Shown here: in pieces, positions 54,278 through 64,000 of the stretch
Numbering within the stretch: the stretch's first letter is position 1
How the letters are laid out: the number at the start of each line of letters is the position of its first letter
Assembly: GCA_012931725.1 (NCBI GenBank)
Contig: CM022946.1
Coordinates: 49,715,477 to 49,779,476, forward strand
Reading direction: 5' to 3'
DNA from: Litsea cubeba
Taxonomy: Eukaryota > Streptophyta > Magnoliopsida > Laurales > Lauraceae
Length of the DNA stretch: 64,000 nucleotides
Program-made: the position numbers and the translations under genes
Notes under the pieces: model-generated
Told to the model about the DNA's origin: nothing
The model's database searches: none
The model's input: only the letters and a program-made list of their open reading frames with translations

Positions 54278-57200
54278 CTAAAGATCACTATTTCCTAACC
54301 TAACTCCCATAGACTCAACATGAGAAGTAAAGACTTTCTCAGTAAGAGTCTTAGTGAATGGGTCAGCTAAGTTATTTGCTGAGGCAATCTGCTCAACCAC
54401 TATTTCTCCATCCTGAATGAATTCCCGGATCAAGTGGTACTTTCTCTGAATGTGCTTGCCTTTCTTGTGATTCCTGGGTTCTTTGCACTGTGCTACAGCA
54501 CCAGTGTTATCGCAGTACATGACAATCGGTTTTTGCACTGCAGAAACAACTCCCAATTCCAATAGGAATTTTCTGAGCCATACTGCTTCCTTTGCAGCTT
54601 CCGATGCCGCCACATACTCTGCTTCCATGGTAGAGTCAGCAGTACAGGATTGCTTGACACTCCTCCATGATATAGCCCCTCCTGACAGAGTAAAGACGTA
54701 TCCTGAAGTAGACTTTCTAGCATCTCTATCAGATTGGAAATCAGAATCTGTATACGCCAAAGGCATTAGATCATCTGCTCGATAGGTTAGCATATAATCT
54801 TTCGTTCTCCGTAGATACTTGAATATATGCTTAACAGCTGTCCAATGCATAGGTCCAGGGTTTGACTGATATCTGCTAACCATGCCAACGGCAAAGCAAA
54901 TATCGGGTCTAGTACATAACATTGCATACATGAGGCTTCCAACAGCAGACGCATATGGAACTCTCCTCATGTTCTCTATCTCTTCAGGTGTCTTTGGACA
55001 TTGATCTCGATACAGTGGTACTCCATGTCTAGAAGGTAGCAAGCCCTTCTTGGAGTCATGCATATTAAACTTGACCAATATCTTCTCAATATACGAAGAT
55101 TGGGACAAGGCTAACATCTTATTCTTGCGATCTCGCAAAAGCTTGATCCCTAAGATATAGCTGGCCTCACCCAAATCCTTCATCTGAAATTGAGAGGATA
55201 ACCAAACCTTTGTGGATGACAATAATCCTACATCATTTCCTATGAGTAATATGTCATCTACATACAGAACCAAAAATGCAACTGCTTTTCCACTTCTTTT
55301 CTTATACACACATGGTTCATCAATGTTTTGATCAAAGCCAAAAGATTTGACTGCCAGATTAAACTTGATGTTCCATGCTCTAGATGCTTGCTTAAGTCCA
55401 TAAATGGACTTCTTAAGTTTACAAACCATGTTATCTTGGCCACTAGCAATAAAACCCTCTGGTTGCATCATATAGATGCATTCGTCAAGACTTCCATTAA
55501 GAAAAGCTGTCTTGACATCCATCTGCCATATCTCGTAGTCATAATGACATGCGATGGCCAAGAGAATCCTTATGGACTTAAGCATAGCCACTGGTGAAAA
55601 GGTTTCCTCATAATCGATACCCTCTTTCTGAGTATATCCTTTCGCCACCAGTCTTGCTTTGAAGGTTTCCACCTTCCCATCCACTCCTCTCTTCCTCTTG
55701 TAGATCCACTTGCACCCTATGGGTTTAATCCCTTTAGGTGCATCTACAAGTTCCCAGACTTGATTGGAATACAAAGAATCCATTTCAGATTTCATCGCTT
55801 GCTGCCACATGTCAGCATCTATATCCGTTACTGCTTCATCGTAACTAGCAGGATCCTCAACCAGATCTTCGGAGTCTGTCTTAAAAGACATTCCTAGATA
55901 TCTTTCTGGCTGTCTAGAAATTCTCCCACTACGACGAGGCTCCGGAGTGTTAAAAGGAATATCCTGTTCATCTACAACCTCAGGACTTGGTACAGATGTT
56001 ATAGGAGATCCTGGAAGAATCTCCTCAAGGGTTTCTTTACAACTAAGCTCTTGGTACATCATACAATCATCCTCCAAGTACCTAGCATGAGTGCTGATAA
56101 GCACTTTTTGCTCCTTTGGATGATAAAAGATGCCACCTCTCATTCCCTTAGAATACCCAATGAAGTAGCACATTTCCGATCTGGGTTCCAGCTTGGTAGC
56201 TTTATCATTCAGTACATAGGCTGGACAACCCCAAATGTGGATATGTCTTAAACTGGGTTTTCGACCTGTCCACATTTCTTGCGGTGTCCTAGGCACTGAT
56301 TTAGAAGGTACCAGATTTAAAATATATGCTGCTGCTTCTAGGGCATATCCCCAAAAAGATATAGATAGGGTTGCATGACTCATCATGGACCTTACCATAT
56401 CAAGAAGGGTACGGTTTCTTCTCTCCGCTACACCATTTTGCTGGGGTGTACCCGGTGCAGACAACTGAGACACAATCCCATGTTGTGTGAGGTACTCTTT
56501 GAACTCACCCAGGAGGTACTCGCCACCTCGATCGGATCGAAGGGCTTTGATATGTTTCCCTAGTTGTAACTCCGCCTCAGCCTTGAATTGCTTGAATTTA
56601 TCAAACGCCTCAGACTTGCGTCGCATTAAGTACACATATCCATACCTAGAGTAATCATCAGTGAAGGTGATGAAATACTCATAACCTCCTCGAGCTGGTT
56701 TGTTCATAGGACCACACACATCAGTGTGAACCAATCCTAACAACTCTTTTGACCTTAGTCCCTTTCCAGAGAATGACCTTTTGGTCATCTTTCCCTTGAG
56801 ACAAGATTCGCACTGAGGAAAAGGTTCGAAATCTAATGAGCTCAAAGGCCCATCTTCTACCAACCTCTGAATCCGTTTTAGGTTAATGTGACCCAAACGT
56901 AAGTGCCAAAGATAAGTGTCATTGGTTGAAGATACCTTCCTTTTAAGGTAAGTTGAGCTTTCTAGTTGTACATTATGCAGTGTGGGAGCCATAGGATATA
57001 TATAAAATAAGTTATCATGCATTCTACCGGAACATATAACACTTCCATCTCTACTGATATCAACACCAGAATGGAAGGAAACTGAATAATTAAATTCAAT
57101 GAGTCTGGAAACTGAAATTAAATTCTTCCTCATGTCCGGAACATAGAAAACATTATTTAAAACTAATATCCTATCACATGAAAAATGTAAGGAGACAACT

Positions 57201-58213
57201 CCTACTGCAACTGCCCAAACTTTGGTTCCAGTTCCAACTCTAAAGGCAAACTCTCCTTTCTTAAGTTTCTGCATTATCTGAAACCCCTGCAATGAGTTGC
57301 AGATATGATTAGTGGCTCCAGAGTCTACTATCCATGAATCAGTAGAATCAACCACAAAACAGGTTTCAATGTAATAAGAAAGAGATATACCTTTCTTAGC
57401 AGAGGCTAGGAACTTGGGACAATCTTTCTTCCAATGACCTTTAAGGCCACATTTGAAGCATTTCCCTTTAGGCTTCTCACCTGTACCCTTGTCCTTCTTT
57501 TTACCAGTATTGCCCTTTTTCTGTCCCTTTCCCTTATCCTGCTTCTTCTTGAACTTCTTCCCTTTCGGGTTCAGTTTAGAGGAAGACTGGAAAAAGTGAG
57601 CTTGGGCTTTGGGCTTCATGATAGCCTCTGCCGCCTGGAGTTCTTTCATTAACTCAGATAGAGTCATGTCCATCTTGCTCATATTGAAATTAAGCTTGAA
57701 CTGAGTGAAAGAGTCCGGCAGGGTTTCGAGAATCATGTCAGTTTGACTCTCTGCATCAATCTCAGCCCCTAGAATCTCAGCCACATTGAAACAATCCATC
57801 ATCTTGAGCATATGCTCTCTGACAGGTGTTCCCTCAGCCATCCTAGTATTCATGATTGTCCTTATAGCAGCTTGCCTAGCTGGCCTGCTTTTGTCTGCGA
57901 ACATCTCAGACAAGGACATCATGATGTCAGAAGCTGTGTCCATTTGCTCGTGCTGTGTTTGCAACACGTTGGACATGGATGCGAGCATGTAGCATTTAGC
58001 CATGCTATTCGCTTTCTTCCATTTCCTTTCAGCCTCTAGCTGGTCATTAGTAGAATCTGCATAAATCTCAGGACAGGGTTCCGACAAGACATACTTGTAC
58101 TCCTCAGCAGTGAGTACTATGTCAAGATTTCTCTTCCAATCTACGTAATTAGGGCCAGTCAGTTTGTTCTCACGAAGAATACTCATCAACGGGCTAAAAG
58201 AATCCTTAGTCAT
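54278..58213 (-). CDS. gag-pol: Ty1/copia gag-pol polyprotein, 1311 residues, intact
   Basis: I choose the ATG at 58213 (MTKDSFSPLM); the frame is open for 31 more codons upstream but those look non-coding. Order is typical copia: gag (1-250) with zinc knuckle CFKCGLKGHWKKDC (252-265); protease with IVDSGATNHIC (295-305, Asp 297); integrase with zinc finger (HLRLGH about 437, CESC about 468) and catalytic Asp 498, Asp 561 and Glu 597 (NGVAERRN); RT with DVKTAFLNG (about 899) and YVDD (984-987); RNase H (YTDSDFQSDRD about 1165; ADSTMEAEYVAASEA). Catalytic residues are present and no stop or frameshift is seen. The product assembles particles, copies its RNA and inserts the DNA. Confidence 0.96.
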   Translation of the reverse strand: MTKDSFSPLMSILRENKLTGPNYVDWKRNLDIVLTAEEYKYVLSEPCPEIYADSTNDQLEAERKWKKANSMAKCYMLASMSNVLQTQHEQMDTASDIMMSLSEMFADKSRPARQAAIRTIMNTRMAEGTPVREHMLKMMDCFNVAEILGAEIDAESQTDMILETLPDSFTQFKLNFNMSKMDMTLSELMKELQAAEAIMKPKAQAHFFQSSSKLNPKGKKFKKKQDKGKGQKKGNTGKKKDKGTGEKPKGKCFKCGLKGHWKKDCPKFLASAKKGISLSYYIETCFVVDSTDSWIVDSGATNHICNSLQGFQIMQKLKKGEFAFRVGTGTKVWAVAVGVVSLHFSCDRILVLNNVFYVPDMRKNLISVSRLIEFNYSVSFHSGVDISRDGSVICSGRMHDNLFYIYPMAPTLHNVQLESSTYLKRKVSSTNDTYLWHLRLGHINLKRIQRLVEDGPLSSLDFEPFPQCESCLKGKMTKRSFSGKGLRSKELLGLVHTDVCGPMNKPARGGYEYFITFTDDYSRYGYVYLMRRKSEAFDKFKQFKAEAELQLGKHIKALRSDRGGEYLLGEFKEYLTQHGIVSQLSAPGTPQQNGVAERRNRTLLDMVRSMMSHATLSISFWGYALEAAAYILNLVPSKSVPRTPQEMWTGRKPSLRHIHIWGCPAYVLNDKATKLEPRSEMCYFIGYSKGMRGGIFYHPKEQKVLISTHARYLEDDCMMYQELSCKETLEEILPGSPITSVPSPEVVDEQDIPFNTPEPRRSGRISRQPERYLGMSFKTDSEDLVEDPASYDEAVTDIDADMWQQAMKSEMDSLYSNQVWELVDAPKGIKPIGCKWIYKRKRGVDGKVETFKARLVAKGYTQKEGIDYEETFSPVAMLKSIRILLAIACHYDYEIWQMDVKTAFLNGSLDECIYMMQPEGFIASGQDNMVCKLKKSIYGLKQASRAWNIKFNLAVKSFGFDQNIDEPCVYKKRSGKAVAFLVLYVDDILLIGNDVGLLSSTKVWLSSQFQMKDLGEASYILGIKLLRDRKNKMLALSQSSYIEKILVKFNMHDSKKGLLPSRHGVPLYRDQCPKTPEEIENMRRVPYASAVGSLMYAMLCTRPDICFAVGMVSRYQSNPGPMHWTAVKHIFKYLRRTKDYMLTYRADDLMPLAYTDSDFQSDRDARKSTSGYVFTLSGGAISWRSVKQSCTADSTMEAEYVAASEAAKEAVWLRKFLLELGVVSAVQKPIVMYCDNTGAVAQCKEPRNHKKGKHIQRKYHLIREFIQDGEIVVEQIASANNLADPFTKTLTEKVFTSHVESMGVRLGNSDL

Positions 58214-59938
58214 CTCTTTCTGGATATGAAATGGCTTATAATTAGACAGGCTGTATATATGTAATATGCATATGGTGCTTGTTATAAAAAGGAAAAACAT
58301 GCACAAAACTTTTTACATTATTTAACCCCAATCATAATGTATCAGTATTTCAACCTCCTCATAGACCCTCCATCGAAGGGATGGCCGAGCCTACAGTCAC
58401 GTTGAATTAAGGCATACTTATTTGGATTATCACTATCTGGATACACATATCCAGTGGTAGTCCAATCACTGATTGGTTTGGCCTCATATGACAAATAACC
58501 CTTAACTCTTAAAAGAGGTCATTACCGTCTTATGCCAAGTGTATAACCATCTCTTATGAAAATTTCCCAGAATGTCTATGATTAAGTTCTCCGAAAGGAA
58601 GTGACTTTTATCCATCCTAGAAGTGAACTTTAGTAAAGAGCTCCACCGAAAGGATGGCCGCTCCCACCAACACTTCATTGACATTCTATAGAAGTGATCT
58701 TTAGTAAAGAACTCCACCGAAGGGATGGCCGCTCCTACTAACACCTCATTATGAATATTCACATTAGTTCACCCATTAACCCATCAAAGAGGTCTTTAGT
58801 AAAGAACTCCACCGAAGGGATGGCCGCTCCTACTAACACCTTAATGAGATAACATGAACCGAAAATGGAAGGCCGTGGGGTCTTTCCAAAACCCCTCTCC
58901 CACTTGATTATTTATCACTAGGGTTTAAAAACTTTTGACCTTTACATTGTTTACTCAAAAGCTCTTTCAAATCTAGCAAGCTTGGTTAATTGAATTTATG
59001 ACTCAATGACTTGAGTCATCTTAAAAATAAATAACCTTTGCTTTAAAACATTTGAGCAAATCCCTTTAAAGAATCAAAAACCTATCTTGGGTTATGGGAA
59101 CCCATAGGTAGCATCTAATTAGATTTTAGTTCAGCCTCTTTTGGAAACCAAGGGTACCAAGATAAACTAAACCCTATCCAATCTTAAACCTTAGACAAAA
59201 TAGAAGGTGCTGGTCTAAGTTCCGTTTAAAAACAATTAGCCAAACTAAAAACAATCTAATATAGAAAGATACCAATTTTAGAACTTAATGGTGGCCATGT
59301 TTCTAGGTGACAATTATAGCAATTATATAAAGCATTCAACCATGCATTCCATATATAAAAGCAAATAAAAGTATGCAATCCTTGATGGCTCCCTGCTCTT
59401 CGGACTTCCAATCCTTATCGAACTTAGGACATCAAAAATAGATCTCATCTTGCACCAAGAAGCCTTGTCTCCTCCACCACTAAGGAACCCGGTTACTAGC
59501 AACCTTCTAGTTGGAATAAAAGTAAGGAAAGAATTACAACTTCCTATGATTGCTAAATGCGCAATCGTACACTTTCCAACTAATGAAAAAACATCCAAAT
59601 CCACATAACAATCATGCGAACCATCAAGAATGCAATATATGGCTGCAAACAAAGAGGTTAGTGCATGCTAAACACTATGTACATCATTAAACAAATCTGG
59701 AAAATAAATTCCAGCAATGTTAATGAAACTTGCACACAACATGCATCATAAATTTCAGATTTGTTTATGAAACTTGCACGCACACAACATGCATCATAAA
59801 TTTCAGATTTGTTTATGAAACTTGCACACAACATGGATCATAAAAGAAATCTGAATATAACTTCAGTAGGGTGCCACCATGCCCATAATCAATCTAGGAT
59901 CAATTAAACACAACATGGGATCATGATTTCACATGGAG
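58214..59938 (-). other. 5' leader of copia element
   Basis: No gene. It lies between the primer site and the gag ATG. It holds three copies of CTCCACCGAAGGGATGGCCG-like text with TTTAGTAAAGA (about 58629, 58699 and 58795) and a weaker one at 58370, plus two copies of TTTGTTTATGAAACTTGCAC (about 59762 and 59807). Confidence 0.75.
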
Positions 59939-59952
59939 TGGCTCTGATACCA
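59939..59952 (-). other. Primer binding site of copia element, initiator tRNA-Met
   Basis: Minus strand TGGTATCAGAGCCA, one base inside the LTR edge at 59954. Confidence 0.93.
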
Positions 59953-59953
59953 C

Positions 59954-60642
59954 TGAAAGAAACCGCGATTCAGATCTGGAAAACACTACCAGAAGATGCC
60001 CATGGCTGATTTAGAACATGACAGATTTTTAAAACAAATCTGATTTCAGCATATACGCAGCATAAATCAGCCATATAAATCGCATTATAACTCCACCGAA
60101 TCATGATCAACAAGTGTATAATTAAAGGAGATACAAGAAGACTATTACCTTGATGATATGTAGACTTCAAATCTCTGAAATAAATGATCCAATGGGCTGA
60201 ACTTAGATTTGCAATCAGCTAGCACCTTGCTGGAATTTTTCTGCAGTAAAATAGTTTTTGATCTTCTTCTCTATTTCACTTCCAAATCTGATTGGCTAAG
60301 ATGGTGGGATCTTAATCTAGATTTCTAGATGAGTTTTGAGAACTTTCAATCTATGGAAAAATCTCAGACCTGAAACTCTCATCAATGAAGAAGAGAAGAA
60401 GGCTAGACATGTGGGATTTTCTCACATAGGATTGTCATAGCATATGAGATGTGTAAGACTTCCATGGTGTCTTCCTCCTTATATAGAAAACTTAAGGATA
60501 CATTTAAACATATTATATACACCCATGATGGAGATTTTGAAAAAGAAAACCTATCTTTTTCTTAGTGCTCTTTTTTCTAAACAAAACTTGTACAACCATG
60601 AGGAAGAATTTGAAAAAGAAATCCCACCTACTACTTAGTGAG

Positions 60643-60685
<43 letters not shown>

Positions 60686-62039
60686 CACCTACTACTTAGT
60701 GCTCTCTTTTGTTCAAAAGGAAAACAAAGAATGCTTTCTTTAACATCAACAACCAACCAATATGGGTGTGCAACTTATTCTAATGATTTGTTTACAAAAT
60801 AATTAGAATACTATAATAGTAGGATTTCTTATCCTAAGGTAAACCAATTTACCAAGTAAAGATTCCTATGTAAAAATGTAAACCTTACACAAGGGGCCCA
60901 CTATATGGCTGGCCCACACCATGGCCCACAAGTCAAAAACTTTTCCAAAATAGTTCAACCTCATATTAGGAAACCATGCCAATCTAGGATAGTGACTAGA
61001 GAAGGGACCAAAAGACATATTTGACCTTGGCTCCCAAAATGACCAAAAATGTCCATGCTAAACCCATAGCAACATTAAGATCATTTTAACCTTAACTCAT
61101 TCCACTATAGAGTTATAGTTGAACTCCAGGGACAAATAATAATTATAAAATGAGCTCGTCATAAAATGACAGTTGTCTTCGACCTACTAAGTAAAATGAT
61201 CGAAATGCCCCTCTATGTAACATCCATAATCAAGTCAGGTTATCCGATGTACTATCAACCTTCTCGATTACATCTAAACCTTAGAACTTCATATCCTTAA
61301 CTTAATCATCATCCGGATATCATTCTCTTGGTCCAGGGAGCGACCCACAAGTTCAATATCCATATGGAACATCCATATACTAAGATCTTAGATTTTGATG
61401 ATTAATCGGATAATTCTAAGGGGACGATCATTCCATCATTAGATGGCATAGATTCTTTATTGCATCTGCACGTCCCAACTGATCAAGCCCGAGCACCCAA
61501 AACACAGAGCTGTTGACCCATCTGAAGGATCTCACCCATAGTGAATTAAAGCACAAGAACTCGACTTCGTCAGTTCATCCACAAATGCTCAAGATTAAGA
61601 GCACTGATCACTCAGTAGCATGAGGTGACTTGATCTCTCTCAGTGATAGTACTATTTTAGAGATCACACCTACAATGGTCCTGTTCAATGCATGACATAT
61701 GCACTAATGAGATAAATCCGGAAAAGACCTCCCGTGACCTAGGTAAGTCACCCTGAATACAGGAGAGTATCTCACTATAACTTACACCAAGATGAAGTGC
61801 CCAACTCCATCTCTTAGTTATGAACAAATTTATTGTTTCCAGTGTCCATGAATTAGACCTATCTGTGTGTAGCCACTACACACCTAATTCATTTACTAGA
61901 AACAATGGGCCTTACACAACCATACATATATACATGTTTATAGAGAAAAGAGTCATTCCATTAAATAGCCAGTAAATATCCAGTGACAAAAAGATGAGAG
62001 TGCAGCTAGTGGGCTTTAGGGCATACACCAATCCCAACA
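59954..62039 (-). repeat. 5' LTR of copia element (2086 bp)
   Basis: Same sequence as 52179-54263 by eye, except one more A in the poly(A) run (60643-60683). TATA box TATATAAG at 60485-60478, the likely promoter of the element, reading toward lower coordinates. Confidence 0.95.
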
Positions 62040-62044
62040 GATTC
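62040..62044. repeat. TSD of copia element, right
   Basis: GATTC, pairing with 52174-52178. Confidence 0.92.
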
Positions 62045-62214
62045 ATCATGAATTTTGAGAAAGTTGTGAAAAACTCTAAACCAATAAATGAGTATTTCTA
62101 GATTTCTGTGGACCCCAAAATCACGATCCTACCTGTTTATCTTTTTCTGAAAGACTATAAAGGCTTTTGTGTCTTAGTTGCACGTGGATTTTTTGAAATG
62201 TGTGAAAAATGGCG
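62045..62214. other. Flank between copia element and minus-strand Tat LTR
   Basis: Continues the divergent tandem repeat broken at 52178. No gene. Confidence 0.55.
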
Positions 62215-64000
62215 TGATGGGACAGCGCTTCCGCTCTGTTCTACCGAGGTCGGCGGACGTGGGAGTCCGGTTGGGTCCGACCCTTTCGTAACCGGAAGGG
62301 GGGCAGAGGCGTGCATCAACATTTCTTTTGTATGGGTGTGCCAGATTTTCTATTTTACTTGGAATTGCAAGTGGTGATCCGGAGATCAACCTTCGCAAGT
62401 AAAAAGGAAATCAACTTCTTTCAAGCTTTCCATTGCACATATATTTAAGAAAAGAGACATTTTCTTGATTTGCCGTGAAAGGCGATTTTTTGGGGTTTAT
62501 AGCCGATTTTGGCGTTTATAGCCGATTTACAATCCTTATCAATAATGAAAGACAAGAGTTGTGATTTTTTGTCTCTTTTAAAAAAATACAAACTACAATG
62601 CAAAGCAAGAAAAGGAGGATCTAACTTCTCAGGAGATTGTCGGGGACCCGTTCAGATTGACGTTCGCAAGCCATATGTGGACTTCGCCATCATCCATGCA
62701 GATGAGAACAGAGGATGCTATTGATTTGCTTGGCTTGGCTATAACCTCAGGTTTTTAGAGGACAAAGACCAAGAGGAGGTCCTATGTCCAATAAAAGACT
62801 AAGTAGACGGGCTGAAAAGCCACGTCTAAGCCATTGGAGGCAGAAGGAGAAGGCAAGGACCTTGGGGGTACCCCCCAATGGACTTTTGTCACCTTGTAGC
62901 GGTGGTCGGTGTAGGATTTCTGTAGAGTTTTCTTTCTTTGATTCCTTTTTCTGTCTGAGTTTCATAATTTTCTGCAATCTGTTGTTTGTTTTCTCTGCTG
63001 TCTGTCCTTTTTTCTTCTTGGAGAGCTCTCCTATTTATAGGCTTTTAGGTAGCCATTTAGGAGGGTTTATGAGCCTTAATTGTCATAAAGCTACATAAAG
63101 GGAGGAGTTACAAGATTGAATTCTTTATTTTGTAACTCCTTTTTTCTTGGCTTCTGATTGGCCGGAGGAGATTGAGGGCATTTAATCGCCTCTAATCGAC
63201 ATGATGGGAGGAGTTTCATGAGTTAAATGCCATGAATCTCTTGACTTGTAACTCCCGGATGCTTGCTTCTGATTGGTCCGTCCAAAGAAATGGATTAATG
63301 ACTGTAATAAAGCTAGTCAATTAATCGCATTAAGTGGTCGCCGAGCAGTCGAAGAGTCGCGGGCCGTGCCACGTCTTTTGGGATTCTTCTGGCGATGATC
63401 ATCGATGGATCTTCATGTAGATCGACGTCGGATGACCATGTAACTTCAGGTCTTGGTTGCCAACAGCGGGTCGGTGCCATCTGTCCTGCCGATTTCTCGA
63501 TCGGTCGGGTAGAAAGCACATTTTTTTGGTTGACCAGTTGACGATTAATGTTGATTTCGATACTCTTGATGATTAACCCGTGTTTTTTACGGATGTTAGA
63601 GAATTTGGTGTCTCAAAAGTATGAATTTTGGAAAATACCAGAGGCCGGACGCTTCAAATCGTGAAAAAATAGTGAAAAACGGGGTTTCCGGGGCCCTCCC
63701 GGCGATCCCGGGCCCCAGGGTCGCAGGGGCCTACGACCCTGGGGGGTTTTTCCCCTTTTGTCCCATTTTGTGTCCGTTTTTGCTGTTTTTTTATTCTTTT
63801 TTTCTTCTATATTTTTCCTTGATATTTTTGATCATTTATTGGCCTGATTCCCCTATAGAAAACCTGATGAGAATCCTTGCATTTTATTTTGCAAAGTTTC
63901 CAATTTTCTAAGAAAGCCGAAGACTTTATCGCGCAGAGCTGCCGATTTTCCGTCAGAAGCTGAAACTGTGTCAAACGATGTCGGAATGACCTAAAATTTG
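62215..64000 (-). repeat. Minus-strand Tat LTR, cut by window end
   Basis: Printed strand opens TGATGGGACAGCGC, the complement of the Tat LTR 3' end, and runs to a point about 620 bp short of the LTR start. It includes the minus-strand TATA box (63039-63032) and the CGGCTATAAA motifs (about 62495-62527). The sequence at lower coordinates is not a primer site, so this is probably the 3' LTR of a minus-strand Tat element lying mostly beyond the window. The ORFs across it are not genes. Confidence 0.88.

Larger units (their letters stand above)
52179..62039 (-). mobile_element. Intact Ty1/copia element, minus strand
   Basis: A 9.86-kb element with LTRs of 2085 and 2086 bp, GATTC on both sides, an initiator tRNA-Met primer site, a 1.7-kb leader, one unbroken gag-pol frame and a polypurine tract. 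The LTRs look identical apart from the length of one poly(A) run, so insertion is very recent and the element may be active. The lineage within Ty1/copia is not settled; the gag start (TGPNYVDWKRNLDIVLTAEE) suggests a Tork/Angela-like group, tentatively. Confidence 0.95.

Noticed and set aside
58214..58306. Extra 31 residues at the start of the copia frame as a signal peptide
   Set aside because: Hydrophobic, but they precede the usual gag start (MTKDSF) and signal peptides are not expected on copia gag. More likely leader that happens to be open.
62108..62377. ORFs spanning the minus-strand Tat LTR edge
   Set aside because: They cross the boundary between flank and LTR, and equivalents in other LTRs are broken.

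Overview
The window is repeat-dominated plant nuclear DNA, most likely from a flowering plant with a large genome. It carries long-terminal-repeat (LTR) retrotransposons of recognised plant lineages: Tat and Tekay/Del chromoviruses of Ty3/gypsy, and one Ty1/copia element. Primer sites match initiator tRNA-Met, and plant GT-AG introns are visible. I see no rRNA, tRNA, CRISPR array, bacterial operon or intact cellular gene. Boundaries were read by eye from LTR ends (TG...CA), target-site duplications (TSD), primer sites and polypurine tracts.

Left (1-26501): a decayed Tat region. The 3' end of one Tat element (1-416) runs into an LTR (417-2845). That LTR is fused directly to the middle of a second element's reverse transcriptase (RT), followed by RNase H, archaeal-type RNase H and integrase (to 5650), a repeat-rich non-coding block, a long antisense gene, hairpin repeats and a last LTR (23967-26501). 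A young Tekay element (9527-20684, 3.1-kb LTRs, TSD ACAGT) sits inside the antisense gene.

The antisense gene is the most interesting object. It runs on the minus strand from a TATA box at about 22931 to a stop at 7086. It has a 10-nt coding first exon, a 642-bp intron, a plant mobile domain (PMD) exon, several short GT-AG exons and a C-terminal coiled coil. The same 3' exons occur in the second Tat copy (45332-46957). It is now broken by nonsense codons, a frameshift and the Tekay insertion.

Middle (26502-30601): a second, unrelated PMD gene on the minus strand, with five recognisable exons and at least two in-frame stops. About 1.5 kb without recognisable genes follows.

30602-46957: a second Tat copy with 5' LTR, primer site, leader repeats, gag, protease, RT, RNases H and integrase. 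It is damaged by stops, frameshifts and altered catalytic residues, and is cut off inside the antisense gene so that no 3' LTR remains.

46958-52178: non-genic DNA with a minus-strand solo LTR (47283-49126, TSD AAGGG) inserted in a small inverted-repeat element, then low-complexity and degenerate repeats.

Right: an apparently intact, very young Ty1/copia element on the minus strand (52179-62039, TSD GATTC). Its two LTRs look identical apart from a poly(A) length difference. The window ends inside a minus-strand Tat LTR (62215-64000).
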